From contig JBHHXR010000079.1 in NCBI GenBank assembly GCA_046757205.1, forward strand, positions 1 to 13,593: a DNA stretch of 13,593 nucleotides, written 5' to 3'. The translations under genes were made by a program, and so were the position numbers. Origin of the DNA: JBHHXR01 sp046757205. GTDB taxonomy: Bacteria; Pseudomonadota; Alphaproteobacteria; Rhodobacterales; Rhodobacteraceae. Below, one piece after another: positions 1-6,257 of this stretch; within the stretch, counting starts at the first letter, position 1; each line of letters begins with the position of its first letter. The notes under the pieces were generated by a model, which saw nothing but the letters and a program-made list of their open reading frames with translations, had not been told where the DNA came from and made no database searches.

Positions 1-119
1 GCCATGTAACCCGGCCGGACGCTAGCCCCCAGTCGCACCCGACCCGCCAACGGTGGCAAATGCCCGACGATCGTCCGCAGCAAGGTTGATTTACCTGTCC
101 CGTTAGGGCCGGTGATTAT
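1..119 (-). CDS. ABC-F-like ATPase, Walker A fragment (partial)
   Basis: Read on the minus strand from 119 to 1, the translation begins IITGPNGTGKSTLL. This is a textbook Walker A loop, and about 25 residues later comes RVRLGASVRPGYMA, which fits the strand after Walker A in ABC-F ATPases (usually followed by Q). ABC-F proteins are soluble ribosome-associated ATPases without membrane domains; another ABC ATPase is possible. Only about 39 residues are visible and the 3' part lies beyond the window. Upstream of 120 the same frame gives residues unlike an ABC protein, because that DNA codes for the SRAP C-terminus on the other strand. The gene is therefore either truncated here or joined artificially. 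Confidence 0.6.
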   Translation of the reverse strand, partial: MITGPNGTGKSTLLRTIVGHLPPLAGRVRLGASVRPGYM

Positions 120-291
120 CGGGGTCGACGACTTTGCGCTCTGGCTGGGCGAAGAGGGTACCGGCGCGGCGCGGCTGATGCGGCCGGCGGAAGACAGGGA
201 TATCGGTTTTTTCCGCGTTTCGAGGGATATCAACAGCGCGCGGTACGACCGGCCCGAACTGCTGGAGCCGTTGCCCGGCGCGGCTGACTGA
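112..291 (+). CDS. SRAP domain (YedK/HMCES-like) protein, C-terminal fragment
   Basis: The frame reads PVIIGVDDFALWLG and, 23 residues further on, RVSRDINSARYDRPELLEP, ending at TGA 289-291. The WLG segment and the final VS..(I/V)N..R.D.PELIEP block are typical of the C-terminus of SOS response-associated peptidase (SRAP) proteins. These form a thiazolidine crosslink with abasic sites in single-stranded DNA through Cys2. Only about 60 of the usual ~220 residues are present; the catalytic Cys2 and most of the fold are missing. Upstream of about 109 the frame stays open but shows no SRAP similarity, because the DNA there codes for an ABC ATPase on the other strand. A weak hairpin follows at 325-343. 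Confidence 0.65.
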   Translation: MIIGVDDFALWLGEEGTGAARLMRPAEDRDIGFFRVSRDINSARYDRPELLEPLPGAAD

Positions 292-324
292 CGTATCCGG
301 TAAAGTGAGGAAGAACCGGGTGCT

Positions 325-343
325 GCCGGAGCCTCATTCCGGC
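325..343 (+). terminator. Weak hairpin after SRAP gene
   Basis: GCCGGA (325-330) pairs with TCCGGC (338-343) across a 7-base loop, 33 bases after the SRAP stop codon. There is no T-run behind it, so termination activity is uncertain. Confidence 0.25.
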
Positions 344-393
344 CAAGATATTAAATACAGTGAAATCAATGCGTTATGCTTAGTCTCGCCTCC

Positions 394-414
394 CGGCAAG
401 ATTTGAACTTGCCG
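394..414. repeat. Perfect 7-bp hairpin with 7-base loop
   Basis: CGGCAAG (394-400) and CTTGCCG (408-414) are exact reverse complements around the loop ATTTGAA. On the minus strand the loop reads TTCAAAT, as in a tRNA T-arm. No 5' acceptor strand, anticodon arm or 3' CCA can be placed, so it is recorded only as a hairpin. Confidence 0.5.
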
Positions 415-653
415 AAATTGTGACCCGGCCATGGTTCAATTTTTCGGCAGCGGAACGCATGTCTGCGCCTCGGCGCTGGCATGTTCCTTTTGAATCAGGG
501 GGTTGCGGCGCCCGGCGCGCGCGACGGCGCCGGACGGGAAATTAACCGTGCCGTTTTAGGGCCCGACAAAGGGCTCCAACAAGCCAGCAAGAATCCTCTG
601 AATCGCCCCTGCGGAGTCCAAAACGCGCCCCATTCCGGAGGCTATATAGGGAT

Positions 654-705
654 GCGTACAGAGGAAGCGTAACGAGTTTCAGAGTGTGTATTTTCCTCTG
701 TACGC
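654..705. repeat. Perfect 13-bp inverted repeat, 26-base spacer
   Basis: GCGTACAGAGGAA (654-666) and TTCCTCTGTACGC (693-705) match perfectly as an inverted repeat, with G-T pairs able to extend it by one at each end. It starts 6 bases beyond the stop codon of the zinc-ribbon gene, so it sits at the 3' end of the minus-strand array. There is no T-run on either side. It could stabilise the 3' end of the transcript, act as a Rho-dependent end structure, or be a protein-binding palindrome. Confidence 0.75.
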
Positions 706-711
706 GCAGTT

Positions 712-1824
712 TCACCGAGAATTGGCGAACACAAACCCCAGCACCGCGGCGGCGGCCAGTGCGCCGATGGCCGCAAGGGCAATTTTCCAGGCAGACCACG
801 GCCTTTCGCCCTGCACGGCGCCGGTGCGTCCGTTGACCACGAAGCGGTAGGTCTTGCCGCCGTATTTGTAGGCGGCGAGCCAGACCGGCAGGAGAATGTG
901 CTTGAAGGTCAGCTTGCCGACCTCGGTTTCCATGGAATCGATCCGCTGGCGGTCGCCGCCGATATCGAAGCGCACGTCGCGGGCGATGATCCGGTTCATG
1001 ATCTCGCGCGCCTCGGTGTAGCCGTCTTCCAGACTGACGGTGTAGGCCTCGGCGCGAAAGCCGGCGAGGTATTCGGGGCGGTAGGGCTCCAGCGCCGACA
1101 GGTCCCACGGCTGCAGACCGTCGGTGTATCGTTTCGGAAGGCTGCGCGAGGCAAGCACCAGAACGTCGTCGAAGAAGCGGGCGACGCGGCCGTTCACCGC
1201 GCGCCAGCGCACTTTCGCCACGCGTCGCATCTGCGTGCGCGACTTGCCGTTGACGGTCACGGTTACCGGGTGGCTCTCGTGATAGACGGTGCCGCGCTGG
1301 CCGGTATAGGCGGTTCTGGTGTCGGCATCGAAGGTCCAGTAAGGGACATAAATGCCCTGCATGGCGCGACCGGCGCGGGCGTATTCCTGTAGCGCACCCG
1401 GCGCGAACCAAAGCCGCCCGAGCCAATCCGTCATGGCCTTCCTGGCCTCGCGCTCGCCGAGCGCGAAGGGCAGCACGGCGCGCGGCTTGAGCTGGCGGTG
1501 AACGCCTGTGTCGGTCACCACGGGCGTTGCGCAGAACGGGCATTCGGCGGCGTGCTGGTCGGGGTCGAATTCGACCGTCGCGCCGCAGTTGGGGCAATTA
1601 GCCACGCGGATTTGGTCGGCATCGGCCTCCGGCAGCGATGCGTCCGCCGCCTTGCGGAAATCCAGCTCCTTGATGGCGTGGCCGCTCCACGGCGAGGCAT
1701 CGCCGATGGGCTGCGTGTTCGCGCAGTGGTCGCAGGCCAGCATGAGGGCGGAAGGATCGAAGCGAAGCTCCGATCCGCACTGCTCGCAGGGGAAGCGGTA
1801 TTGCTCGGTGATCTCGTCGGTCAT
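712..1824 (-). CDS. Double zinc-ribbon protein with C-terminal membrane anchor
   Basis: This 370-residue protein begins with two zinc ribbons of identical spacing: C13-x2-C16...C31-x2-C34, then C77-x2-C80...C95-x2-C98. The middle (about 110-340) is a soluble region without a family I can name. It contains repeated aromatic motifs such as YVPYWTFDA and a second similar stretch (LPVWLAAYKYGG) near the end. One hydrophobic helix at about 347-367 forms a C-terminal anchor, so most of the protein should face the cytoplasm. Such proteins are often mislabelled as PriA/helicase-like because of the ribbons. The gene lies 21 bases after the SPFH gene and is the last of the array. Zinc-ribbon membrane proteins paired with SPFH proteins recall Bacillus YdjG/YdjI. 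No strong ribosome binding site is seen, so translation may depend on coupling. Confidence 0.8.
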   Translation of the reverse strand: MTDEITEQYRFPCEQCGSELRFDPSALMLACDHCANTQPIGDASPWSGHAIKELDFRKAADASLPEADADQIRVANCPNCGATVEFDPDQHAAECPFCATPVVTDTGVHRQLKPRAVLPFALGEREARKAMTDWLGRLWFAPGALQEYARAGRAMQGIYVPYWTFDADTRTAYTGQRGTVYHESHPVTVTVNGKSRTQMRRVAKVRWRAVNGRVARFFDDVLVLASRSLPKRYTDGLQPWDLSALEPYRPEYLAGFRAEAYTVSLEDGYTEAREIMNRIIARDVRFDIGGDRQRIDSMETEVGKLTFKHILLPVWLAAYKYGGKTYRFVVNGRTGAVQGERPWSAWKIALAAIGALAAAAVLGFVFANSR

Positions 1825-1845
1825 GCGGACAGGTTCCGTGTCCCG

Positions 1846-2958
1846 TCAGTCGGCCGGCGGCGGTGGCGGCATCACCGTGAAGAGCTGCGCCAGTTCGGCG
1901 ATGTCGCCGGCGCGCTGCCAGCCGTCCTGCCCCGGTGTCCAGACCCAGCTTCCGCGGGCGAGCGATCCGCCCGCTGCCATCTTGCCAAGATCGGCGCGCG
2001 AATAAGGGCCATCGGTCTTGCCGCCGCTGGCTATGTGCCAGACCTTCTCAACCGGCGGCGGGGGCGGCGCGGCGGCGGCCGTTTCGGGCTGCGCTGCCCA
2101 CGATCCCTGCCTTGCCATTTGCCCGGCCATCGCCATGCCGAGCCCCATCCCCAGCCCGGCGCCCATGCCGCCGCCGCCGGACGGGTTGCGCGCGGCCTCG
2201 GTCATCGCCTCTGCCGCCGAGTATTGGGTGAAGTGGCCGAGATCGCCGGCGATCCCCGCCGAGGTGCGCTTGTCGAGCGCCGCCTCCACCGCTTCGGGCA
2301 ACGAGATGTTCTCGATGAACAGCGCCGGCATCTCCAGCCCGAACTCTGCCAGCTCGGGAGAGATTTTCGCCGACAGCAGCTTGCCGAGGTCCTCGGTGTT
2401 CGCCGCCATGTCGAGAACCGGGATGCCCGAAGCGGCGATGGCGGCGGAGAACCGCGAGACGATGATGTTGCGGATCTGGTAGCTGATCTCGTCGGTGGTG
2501 AACTCGCCGTCGGTGCCGACGATCTCGGTCAGGAAACGGCCCGGTTCCTTCACCCGGATGGTGTAGGTGCCGAAGGCGCGCAGCCGCACCGGGCCGAATT
2601 CCGGATCGCGGCACATCACCGGGTTCTTGGTGCCCCATTTGAGGTTCTGGAACCGCGTCGTGTTGACGAAGTAGATCTCCGACTTGAACGGCGAGCGGAA
2701 GCCGTGATCCCAGTGTTGCAGCGTGGTCAGCACCGGCATGTTGTTGGTCTCCAGCATGTAGAGACCGGGGGTGAAAACGTCGGCCAGTTGGCCTTCATGC
2801 ACGAAAACCGCCGCCTGGCCCTCGCGCACCGTCAGCTTGGCGCCGTACTTGATGGCGTGGCCCTCGCGCTCGAAGCGCCAGACCAGCGTGTCGCGGGTGT
2901 CGTCCGTCCAGTGAATGACGTCGATGAACTCGCCGGTCAGAAAATCCAGAATTCCCAT
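1846..2958 (-). CDS. SPFH-domain protein with C-terminal GYF_2 domain
   Basis: This 370-residue protein belongs to the YdjI-like SPFH group, annotated in databases as 'virion core protein-like'. The N-terminus MGILDFLTGEFIDVIHW and the segments VREGQAAVFVHEGQLADVFTPG (42-65) and NPVMCRDPEFGPVRLRAFG (112-130) are family hallmarks. The SPFH/band-7 region covers about 40-235. A Gly/Met-rich hinge (261-282) follows, then a PPPPP run (298-302), a GYF_2 domain at about 306-360 (WHIASGGKTDGPYS...GSWVWTPGQDGWQRAG) and a second PPPPP (364-368). There is no membrane helix; recruitment to the membrane is presumably through partners. SPFH proteins form oligomeric membrane-associated scaffolds. The start is preceded by AAGGGG 8 bases upstream. 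The gene lies 31 bases after the DUF2927 gene and 21 before the zinc-ribbon gene. Confidence 0.88.
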   Translation of the reverse strand: MGILDFLTGEFIDVIHWTDDTRDTLVWRFEREGHAIKYGAKLTVREGQAAVFVHEGQLADVFTPGLYMLETNNMPVLTTLQHWDHGFRSPFKSEIYFVNTTRFQNLKWGTKNPVMCRDPEFGPVRLRAFGTYTIRVKEPGRFLTEIVGTDGEFTTDEISYQIRNIIVSRFSAAIAASGIPVLDMAANTEDLGKLLSAKISPELAEFGLEMPALFIENISLPEAVEAALDKRTSAGIAGDLGHFTQYSAAEAMTEAARNPSGGGGMGAGLGMGLGMAMAGQMARQGSWAAQPETAAAAPPPPPVEKVWHIASGGKTDGPYSRADLGKMAAGGSLARGSWVWTPGQDGWQRAGDIAELAQLFTVMPPPPPAD

Positions 2959-2989
2959 TTCATACCCCTTTTCCCGTCGTCCGCCGTTG

Positions 2990-3871
2990 TCACGATCCCG
3001 CCCCGGCCGCCAGCGCGTCTTGCGCGATATCGTGCAGCAGAGGCTCGGCGCGGGCTCTGTTCATGCCCGGTTTCAGGCGCGGATCATAGAGCATCCGCAG
3101 CAATATCTCATCATGCCGGGTGAGCAACGCGAATTCCTCGTCGTCGTTGAAGATCGACGGCCGGACCTGCAGGCTGTCGTTTGCCAGCCCCATCGCCTGG
3201 GCCATCTCCTCGTGGATGCAGGAGCGCCGCATGATGCCCTTGTGCTCCGCCTTGATCAGGATCAGCGACACCGCGAAGGCGTAGGGATCGGACGGCTTGG
3301 AGAACGAGTAGGCGACGCAGAAAGTGTTGCGCGGGCTGTTGCGGAAGGCGTCGATGACAGCGGGTTCGATGGACGGAAACCGCAGGCGCAATTGATCCCC
3401 GAATGCGAACTGCTCGGCTCGGTTGAGGAACAGGACGAGGTAGTTGGCGTGCTCGTCCTGGGCCGCGAAGCGCATGTCCACGCCGCTGAGCCTGGCGAGT
3501 TTCCGGGTGTAGGAACGGACTTCCGCGAGATCGGTGCGGCGTTGGTCGGGCGGCGTCGATTCGCCGAATATCACGTCGATCCGAACCGGTCTTTCCCATC
3601 GCCGTATCCGGCTGGCGTTCTGACGCAGCACATAGCGGCCATGGGTTATCGAATACTCGTCGAAGAGCGCGACCCGGATGAAATCCCTGACCAGGTCGTC
3701 CGCCGTGAATGGCGCGTCGGGCGGGTCGGTGTCGGTCCTGAGCCTTCCACCGGCCAGCAATTCCTTTTGCGCCAGCGCATAGTAGGTTTCCAGGTCGGCA
3801 TCAGGCGATACCAGCGGAACCGCGCAGGCACCGAGCAGTAGGAGGACCAGCAGGGGCAGAATACGCAGCAC
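2990..3871 (-). CDS. DUF2927-family lipoprotein, possible degenerate zincin
   Basis: This 293-residue protein starts at GTG (3871-3869); an in-frame TGA shortly upstream excludes a longer form. It has a lipoprotein signal peptide with lipobox LGAC (Cys16), so it is probably membrane-anchored facing the periplasm. The C-terminal half carries the DUF2927 signature: CIHEEMAQAMG at 218-228 and RPSIFNDDEEFALLTRHDE at 237-255. HEExxQ resembles the HExxH zinc motif of metalloproteases with Gln in place of the second His; H253 or other residues could complete a site. Proteolytic activity is inferred, not shown. C185 and C218 may form a disulfide. A GAGGG lies about 12 bases before the GTG, which is rather distant. 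The gene lies 61 bases downstream of the TelA gene, a gap that holds a nested hairpin. Confidence 0.82.
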   Translation of the reverse strand: MLRILPLLVLLLLGACAVPLVSPDADLETYYALAQKELLAGGRLRTDTDPPDAPFTADDLVRDFIRVALFDEYSITHGRYVLRQNASRIRRWERPVRIDVIFGESTPPDQRRTDLAEVRSYTRKLARLSGVDMRFAAQDEHANYLVLFLNRAEQFAFGDQLRLRFPSIEPAVIDAFRNSPRNTFCVAYSFSKPSDPYAFAVSLILIKAEHKGIMRRSCIHEEMAQAMGLANDSLQVRPSIFNDDEEFALLTRHDEILLRMLYDPRLKPGMNRARAEPLLHDIAQDALAAGAGS

Positions 3872-3893
3872 CGTTCGATTGTTCCCTCAAGGT

Positions 3894-3925
3894 GCGGGCG
3901 ATGCGCCTTCCGCGCAGGTTCCCGC
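3894..3925 (-). other. Nested hairpin between TelA and DUF2927 genes
   Basis: An inner stem (TGCGC 3902-3906 with GCGCA 3912-3916) is enclosed by an outer one (GCGGG 3894-3898 with CCCGC 3921-3925). It lies in the only sizeable gap inside the array between XpaC and the zinc-ribbon gene. Without a T-run it is more likely a processing or stabilising structure than a terminator. Confidence 0.3.
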
Positions 3926-3932
3926 AAATAAA

Positions 3933-5120
3933 CTAGTCTACACTTTCGCCGATATTGGCGCCGGTTCCGGTCGCCCTGGCCTTGGTCGCCGCCAGCGTTG
4001 CCTTGAGGTCGGCCTCCAGCGTCTGAAGTTCGCGCTCTGCAGCGGCGCGTTTGGCCTTGCCTTCGTCGGCAATCCGCAGCGATTCCTCGATGGTTTCGAT
4101 CAGGTCGGCATTGGCTTTCTTGACCGCCTCTATGTCAAATACTCCGCGCTCCATCTCCCTGCGGATTTCGGCGTTGGCCTTCTTGAGGTTCGCGGCATTG
4201 GATTTCAGCAGTTCATTGGTCAGATCGTTGGCGTCCTTTACCACGCCCGCGGCTTCGCGCGAGCGGTGGATCGTCACGGCCTGCGCCAGTTGCGTTTCCC
4301 ACAGCGGCACGGTGTTGACCAGTGTCGAGTTGATCTTGGTGACCAGAGACTTGTCGTTCTCCTGCACCAGCCGGATCGACGGCAGCGACTGCATGGTGAC
4401 CTGGCGGGTAAGTTTCAGGTCATGCACACGCCGTTCCAGATCGTCGCGCGCAGCGCGCAGATCGCGCAGTTCCTGGGCGCGGATCACGCCTTCGTCCTCG
4501 GGCGCGTCCTTCACCGCCATTTCGAGTGCCGGGATATCCTCGGCATCGAGCCGGCGGATCTTTTCCTCGCCAGCCGCGATATAGATGGCAAGCTGGTCGT
4601 AGAACTCCAGCGTCTTCTCATACAGCTTGTCGAGCGATTTGATGTCCTTCAGCAGAACGTGCTCGTGTGCCAGCAATTCGCCGGTGATGTGATCGATCTG
4701 TGACTCGACCTGTTCGTAACGCGCGAGGAATTCGGCCATCGGCTTGGCGTGGCCAAGCAGTCTTTCCCACCAGCTCAGCTTGCGGTTCGGGTCCAGTTCA
4801 TCGACGGAAAAGCCGCGGATCGAGCTGACCATGTCGCGCAGGGACGCGCCTGCCGGGCCGACGTCCTTGTTGCGCACGCCGCTGAGCATTTCCTGGCTTA
4901 TCTTCTGCAATTCCTGCTGCGCGGCGGAGCCGAAGGTGATGATCGACTGGGTGTTTCCCATGTCCAGCTCGCCCATTCTGGCTTCGATTTCCGCCTTCTG
5001 CGCCGCGCCCGCCTGATCGACGACGATCAGTTCGCCCTTCGGTTCGGGCAGCAGCGCCGCCGTGACGGCCTGCGCTTCCTTGAGGGCATTTTCGGCCTTG
5101 GTCCGGATGTTCTGATCCAT
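3933..5120 (-). CDS. TelA/KlaA-family toxic anion resistance protein
   Basis: This 395-residue protein matches the TelA family (PF05816) over most of its length. Recognisable segments are NTQSIITFGSAAQQELQKISQEML near 57-80, the conserved WWERLLG, and YEQVESQIDHITGELLAHEHVLLKDIKSLDKLYEKTLEFYDQLAIYIAAGE in the middle. It is soluble, highly charged and mostly alpha-helical, with coiled-coil propensity in the C-terminal third. The family is named from plasmid tellurite resistance but its biochemical role is unknown. It is usually encoded beside XpaC, as here, 12 bases downstream. AGGAG at 5127-5131 lies 6 bases from the ATG. Length is normal and nothing looks damaged. Confidence 0.92.
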   Translation of the reverse strand: MDQNIRTKAENALKEAQAVTAALLPEPKGELIVVDQAGAAQKAEIEARMGELDMGNTQSIITFGSAAQQELQKISQEMLSGVRNKDVGPAGASLRDMVSSIRGFSVDELDPNRKLSWWERLLGHAKPMAEFLARYEQVESQIDHITGELLAHEHVLLKDIKSLDKLYEKTLEFYDQLAIYIAAGEEKIRRLDAEDIPALEMAVKDAPEDEGVIRAQELRDLRAARDDLERRVHDLKLTRQVTMQSLPSIRLVQENDKSLVTKINSTLVNTVPLWETQLAQAVTIHRSREAAGVVKDANDLTNELLKSNAANLKKANAEIRREMERGVFDIEAVKKANADLIETIEESLRIADEGKAKRAAAERELQTLEADLKATLAATKARATGTGANIGESVD

Positions 5121-5126
5121 CGTTAT

Positions 5127-5131
5127 CTCCT
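5127..5131 (-). promoter_or_regulatory. Ribosome binding site of TelA gene
   Basis: AGGAG on the minus strand with a 6-base spacer to ATG 5120-5118. It fixes the TelA start and lies between the XpaC stop and the ATG. Confidence 0.7.
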
Positions 5132-5132
5132 G

Positions 5133-6044
5133 TTAGCGGGCTGTCAGGCCCTCTTGCTGAAGCCGCTCGCGCAGCACTTCGATCTCGATCTCAAGATCGC
5201 TCCGGTTGTCTTCGAGAAGCCGTTCGCGCTGATTGGCGAAACTGGTTTCGAGGTCCGACAGCAGCGCATCGAACGCGTGCAGCGCCTCGGTGCCGGGATT
5301 CTGCGCGTGGACCTCGGCGAATTTCGCCGTCGCGTCACGCGTGCCCATCAGATACACGGAAAGGAATTTCCGCGCCCGGGCAAGGTCGCGCGGGTCTTCC
5401 TCCACCGTGCGAAACACGGCCCGCGCCGAGGCGCAGAGACGCTCGATCCTGGCCTCTATGTCACGGTCGCCGATGCGCTTTGCAGCGTCCATGATCTCCG
5501 ACACCAGCGTTTCGGCTTTTTCCACCGCCCTGGCGACGCGGTCGGCTTCGAAATCGCTGACGCCTTCCATTCCCTTGCGGCGGAACGGGTCGGTGCCGAA
5601 GGCGGCGACATGAGCGGCGGCGGCGATCAGCGCGAGAACGGCCGAGGCGGCGATGCCCTGCCCCCAACCGAACCAGGCGGCGACGAAGATGCCGGCTGCG
5701 GTAAGCGCGGAAGCGAACGCCTTGCGCGGTATTGCGGGGGGGCGCGACACCTTGCGGGCGGCGTAGGCGTCTTCGGCCTTCAGCCCGTCCCGCAACAGCC
5801 AGGCGGCGAGGATCAGCAGGCCGAAGGAGCCGAGGCTGGCGAGGATCTTGGCGGTGTCGGCATTGCTGATGGCGCCAAGGCCGCTCAGCAACAGTGGCAG
5901 GGGTACGAAGAAGAGCAGGTTTGCCCGGAGCTTGCCGCGCACTACCTTCCGGCCGCGAAACACCGGCGCGTGCGGCGCCGTTTCCCGCGTCGAGCGCCTA
6001 CCGCCAGCGGTGTATTTGCCGGAATACCGTCTCGCCACCATCAT
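5133..6044 (-). CDS. XpaC-like membrane protein
   Basis: This belongs to the XpaC family (PF10112), named after a Bacillus protein linked to 5-bromo-4-chloroindolyl phosphate hydrolysis; its real function is unknown. A longer frame starts at 6089, but I chose ATG 6044-6042 (303 residues). It overlaps the stop of the small upstream gene in an ATGA, and the protein then begins MMVARRYSGKYTAGG, close to family N-termini. After a basic segment (1-40) come four predicted membrane helices at about 42-59, 64-84, 108-126 and 128-149. A cytoplasmic helical, coiled-coil domain (about 155-303) rich in Arg, Glu and Ala follows. It precedes the TelA gene by 12 bases; the two families commonly occur together, which suggests that they interact. 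Confidence 0.85.
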   Translation of the reverse strand: MMVARRYSGKYTAGGRRSTRETAPHAPVFRGRKVVRGKLRANLLFFVPLPLLLSGLGAISNADTAKILASLGSFGLLILAAWLLRDGLKAEDAYAARKVSRPPAIPRKAFASALTAAGIFVAAWFGWGQGIAASAVLALIAAAAHVAAFGTDPFRRKGMEGVSDFEADRVARAVEKAETLVSEIMDAAKRIGDRDIEARIERLCASARAVFRTVEEDPRDLARARKFLSVYLMGTRDATAKFAEVHAQNPGTEALHAFDALLSDLETSFANQRERLLEDNRSDLEIEIEVLRERLQQEGLTAR

Positions 6045-6181
6045 CCGCCCCCGGCTGCCGCACCGTAGGAGCCGATCGCGACAAACCATATGATCGCGAT
6101 CAACACGATATAGGCGATCCAGCGCAGCGTGGCTTCTAACAAGGCGGTTTCCCGGCGCAACATCGGTTCAACAGCCAACAT
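6041..6181 (-). CDS. Small single-helix membrane protein (46 aa)
   Basis: A frame of 46 codons starts at ATG 6181-6179 and ends at TGA 6043-6041. Its stop overlaps the start of the XpaC-like gene in the sequence ATGA, the classical arrangement for translational coupling. The protein has a short charged N-terminus (LRRETALLEATLR), one hydrophobic helix at about 20-40 (WIAYIVLIAIIWFVAIGSYG) and a Gly/Ala tail. I do not recognise the family. AGGAG lies 3 bases before the ATG, closer than usual; no better start is visible (M7 has no binding site). It is likely a membrane partner of the XpaC/TelA pair. Its size means routine gene calling could miss it. Confidence 0.65.
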   Translation of the reverse strand: MLAVEPMLRRETALLEATLRWIAYIVLIAIIWFVAIGSYGAAAGGG

Positions 6182-6257
6182 AGTCTCCTGCCGGCCCCGA
6201 TACCAGATGGCGGCGGGTCAGTCGGCCGGTCGCAGCCGAACTGTCGGTCCGGCAACC

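Larger units (their letters stand above)
292..711. other. Non-coding stretch with several hairpins
   Basis: No convincing gene lies in these 420 bases. The only open frame, 481-672 on +, has no recognisable domain or ribosome binding site. It separates the end of the SRAP fragment (+) from the end of the zinc-ribbon gene (-), so it is a region between convergent genes. It holds three inverted repeats: 325-343, 394-414 and 654-705. A TATATA-containing stretch lies near 643-648, but I found no matching -35 box on either strand. A small RNA cannot be ruled out. Confidence 0.5.

Noticed and set aside
383..414. T-arm-like sequence suggesting a tRNA 3' end or attachment site
   Set aside because: The stem and TTCAAAT loop fit a T-arm, but no matching 5' acceptor strand, no anticodon arm and no CCA can be found, and no integrase is present.
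481..672. 63-codon open frame on + in the non-coding stretch
   Set aside because: No ribosome binding site, no hydrophobic or conserved pattern, and it runs into the inverted repeat at 654.
1498..3123. 541-codon open frame on +
   Set aside because: It spans parts of the zinc-ribbon and SPFH genes antisense, with no domain and no ribosome binding site.
6045..6089. Upstream start for the XpaC-like gene
   Set aside because: The extra 15 residues (MVCRDRLLRCGSRGR) overlap the coding region of the small membrane protein and do not resemble XpaC N-termini.
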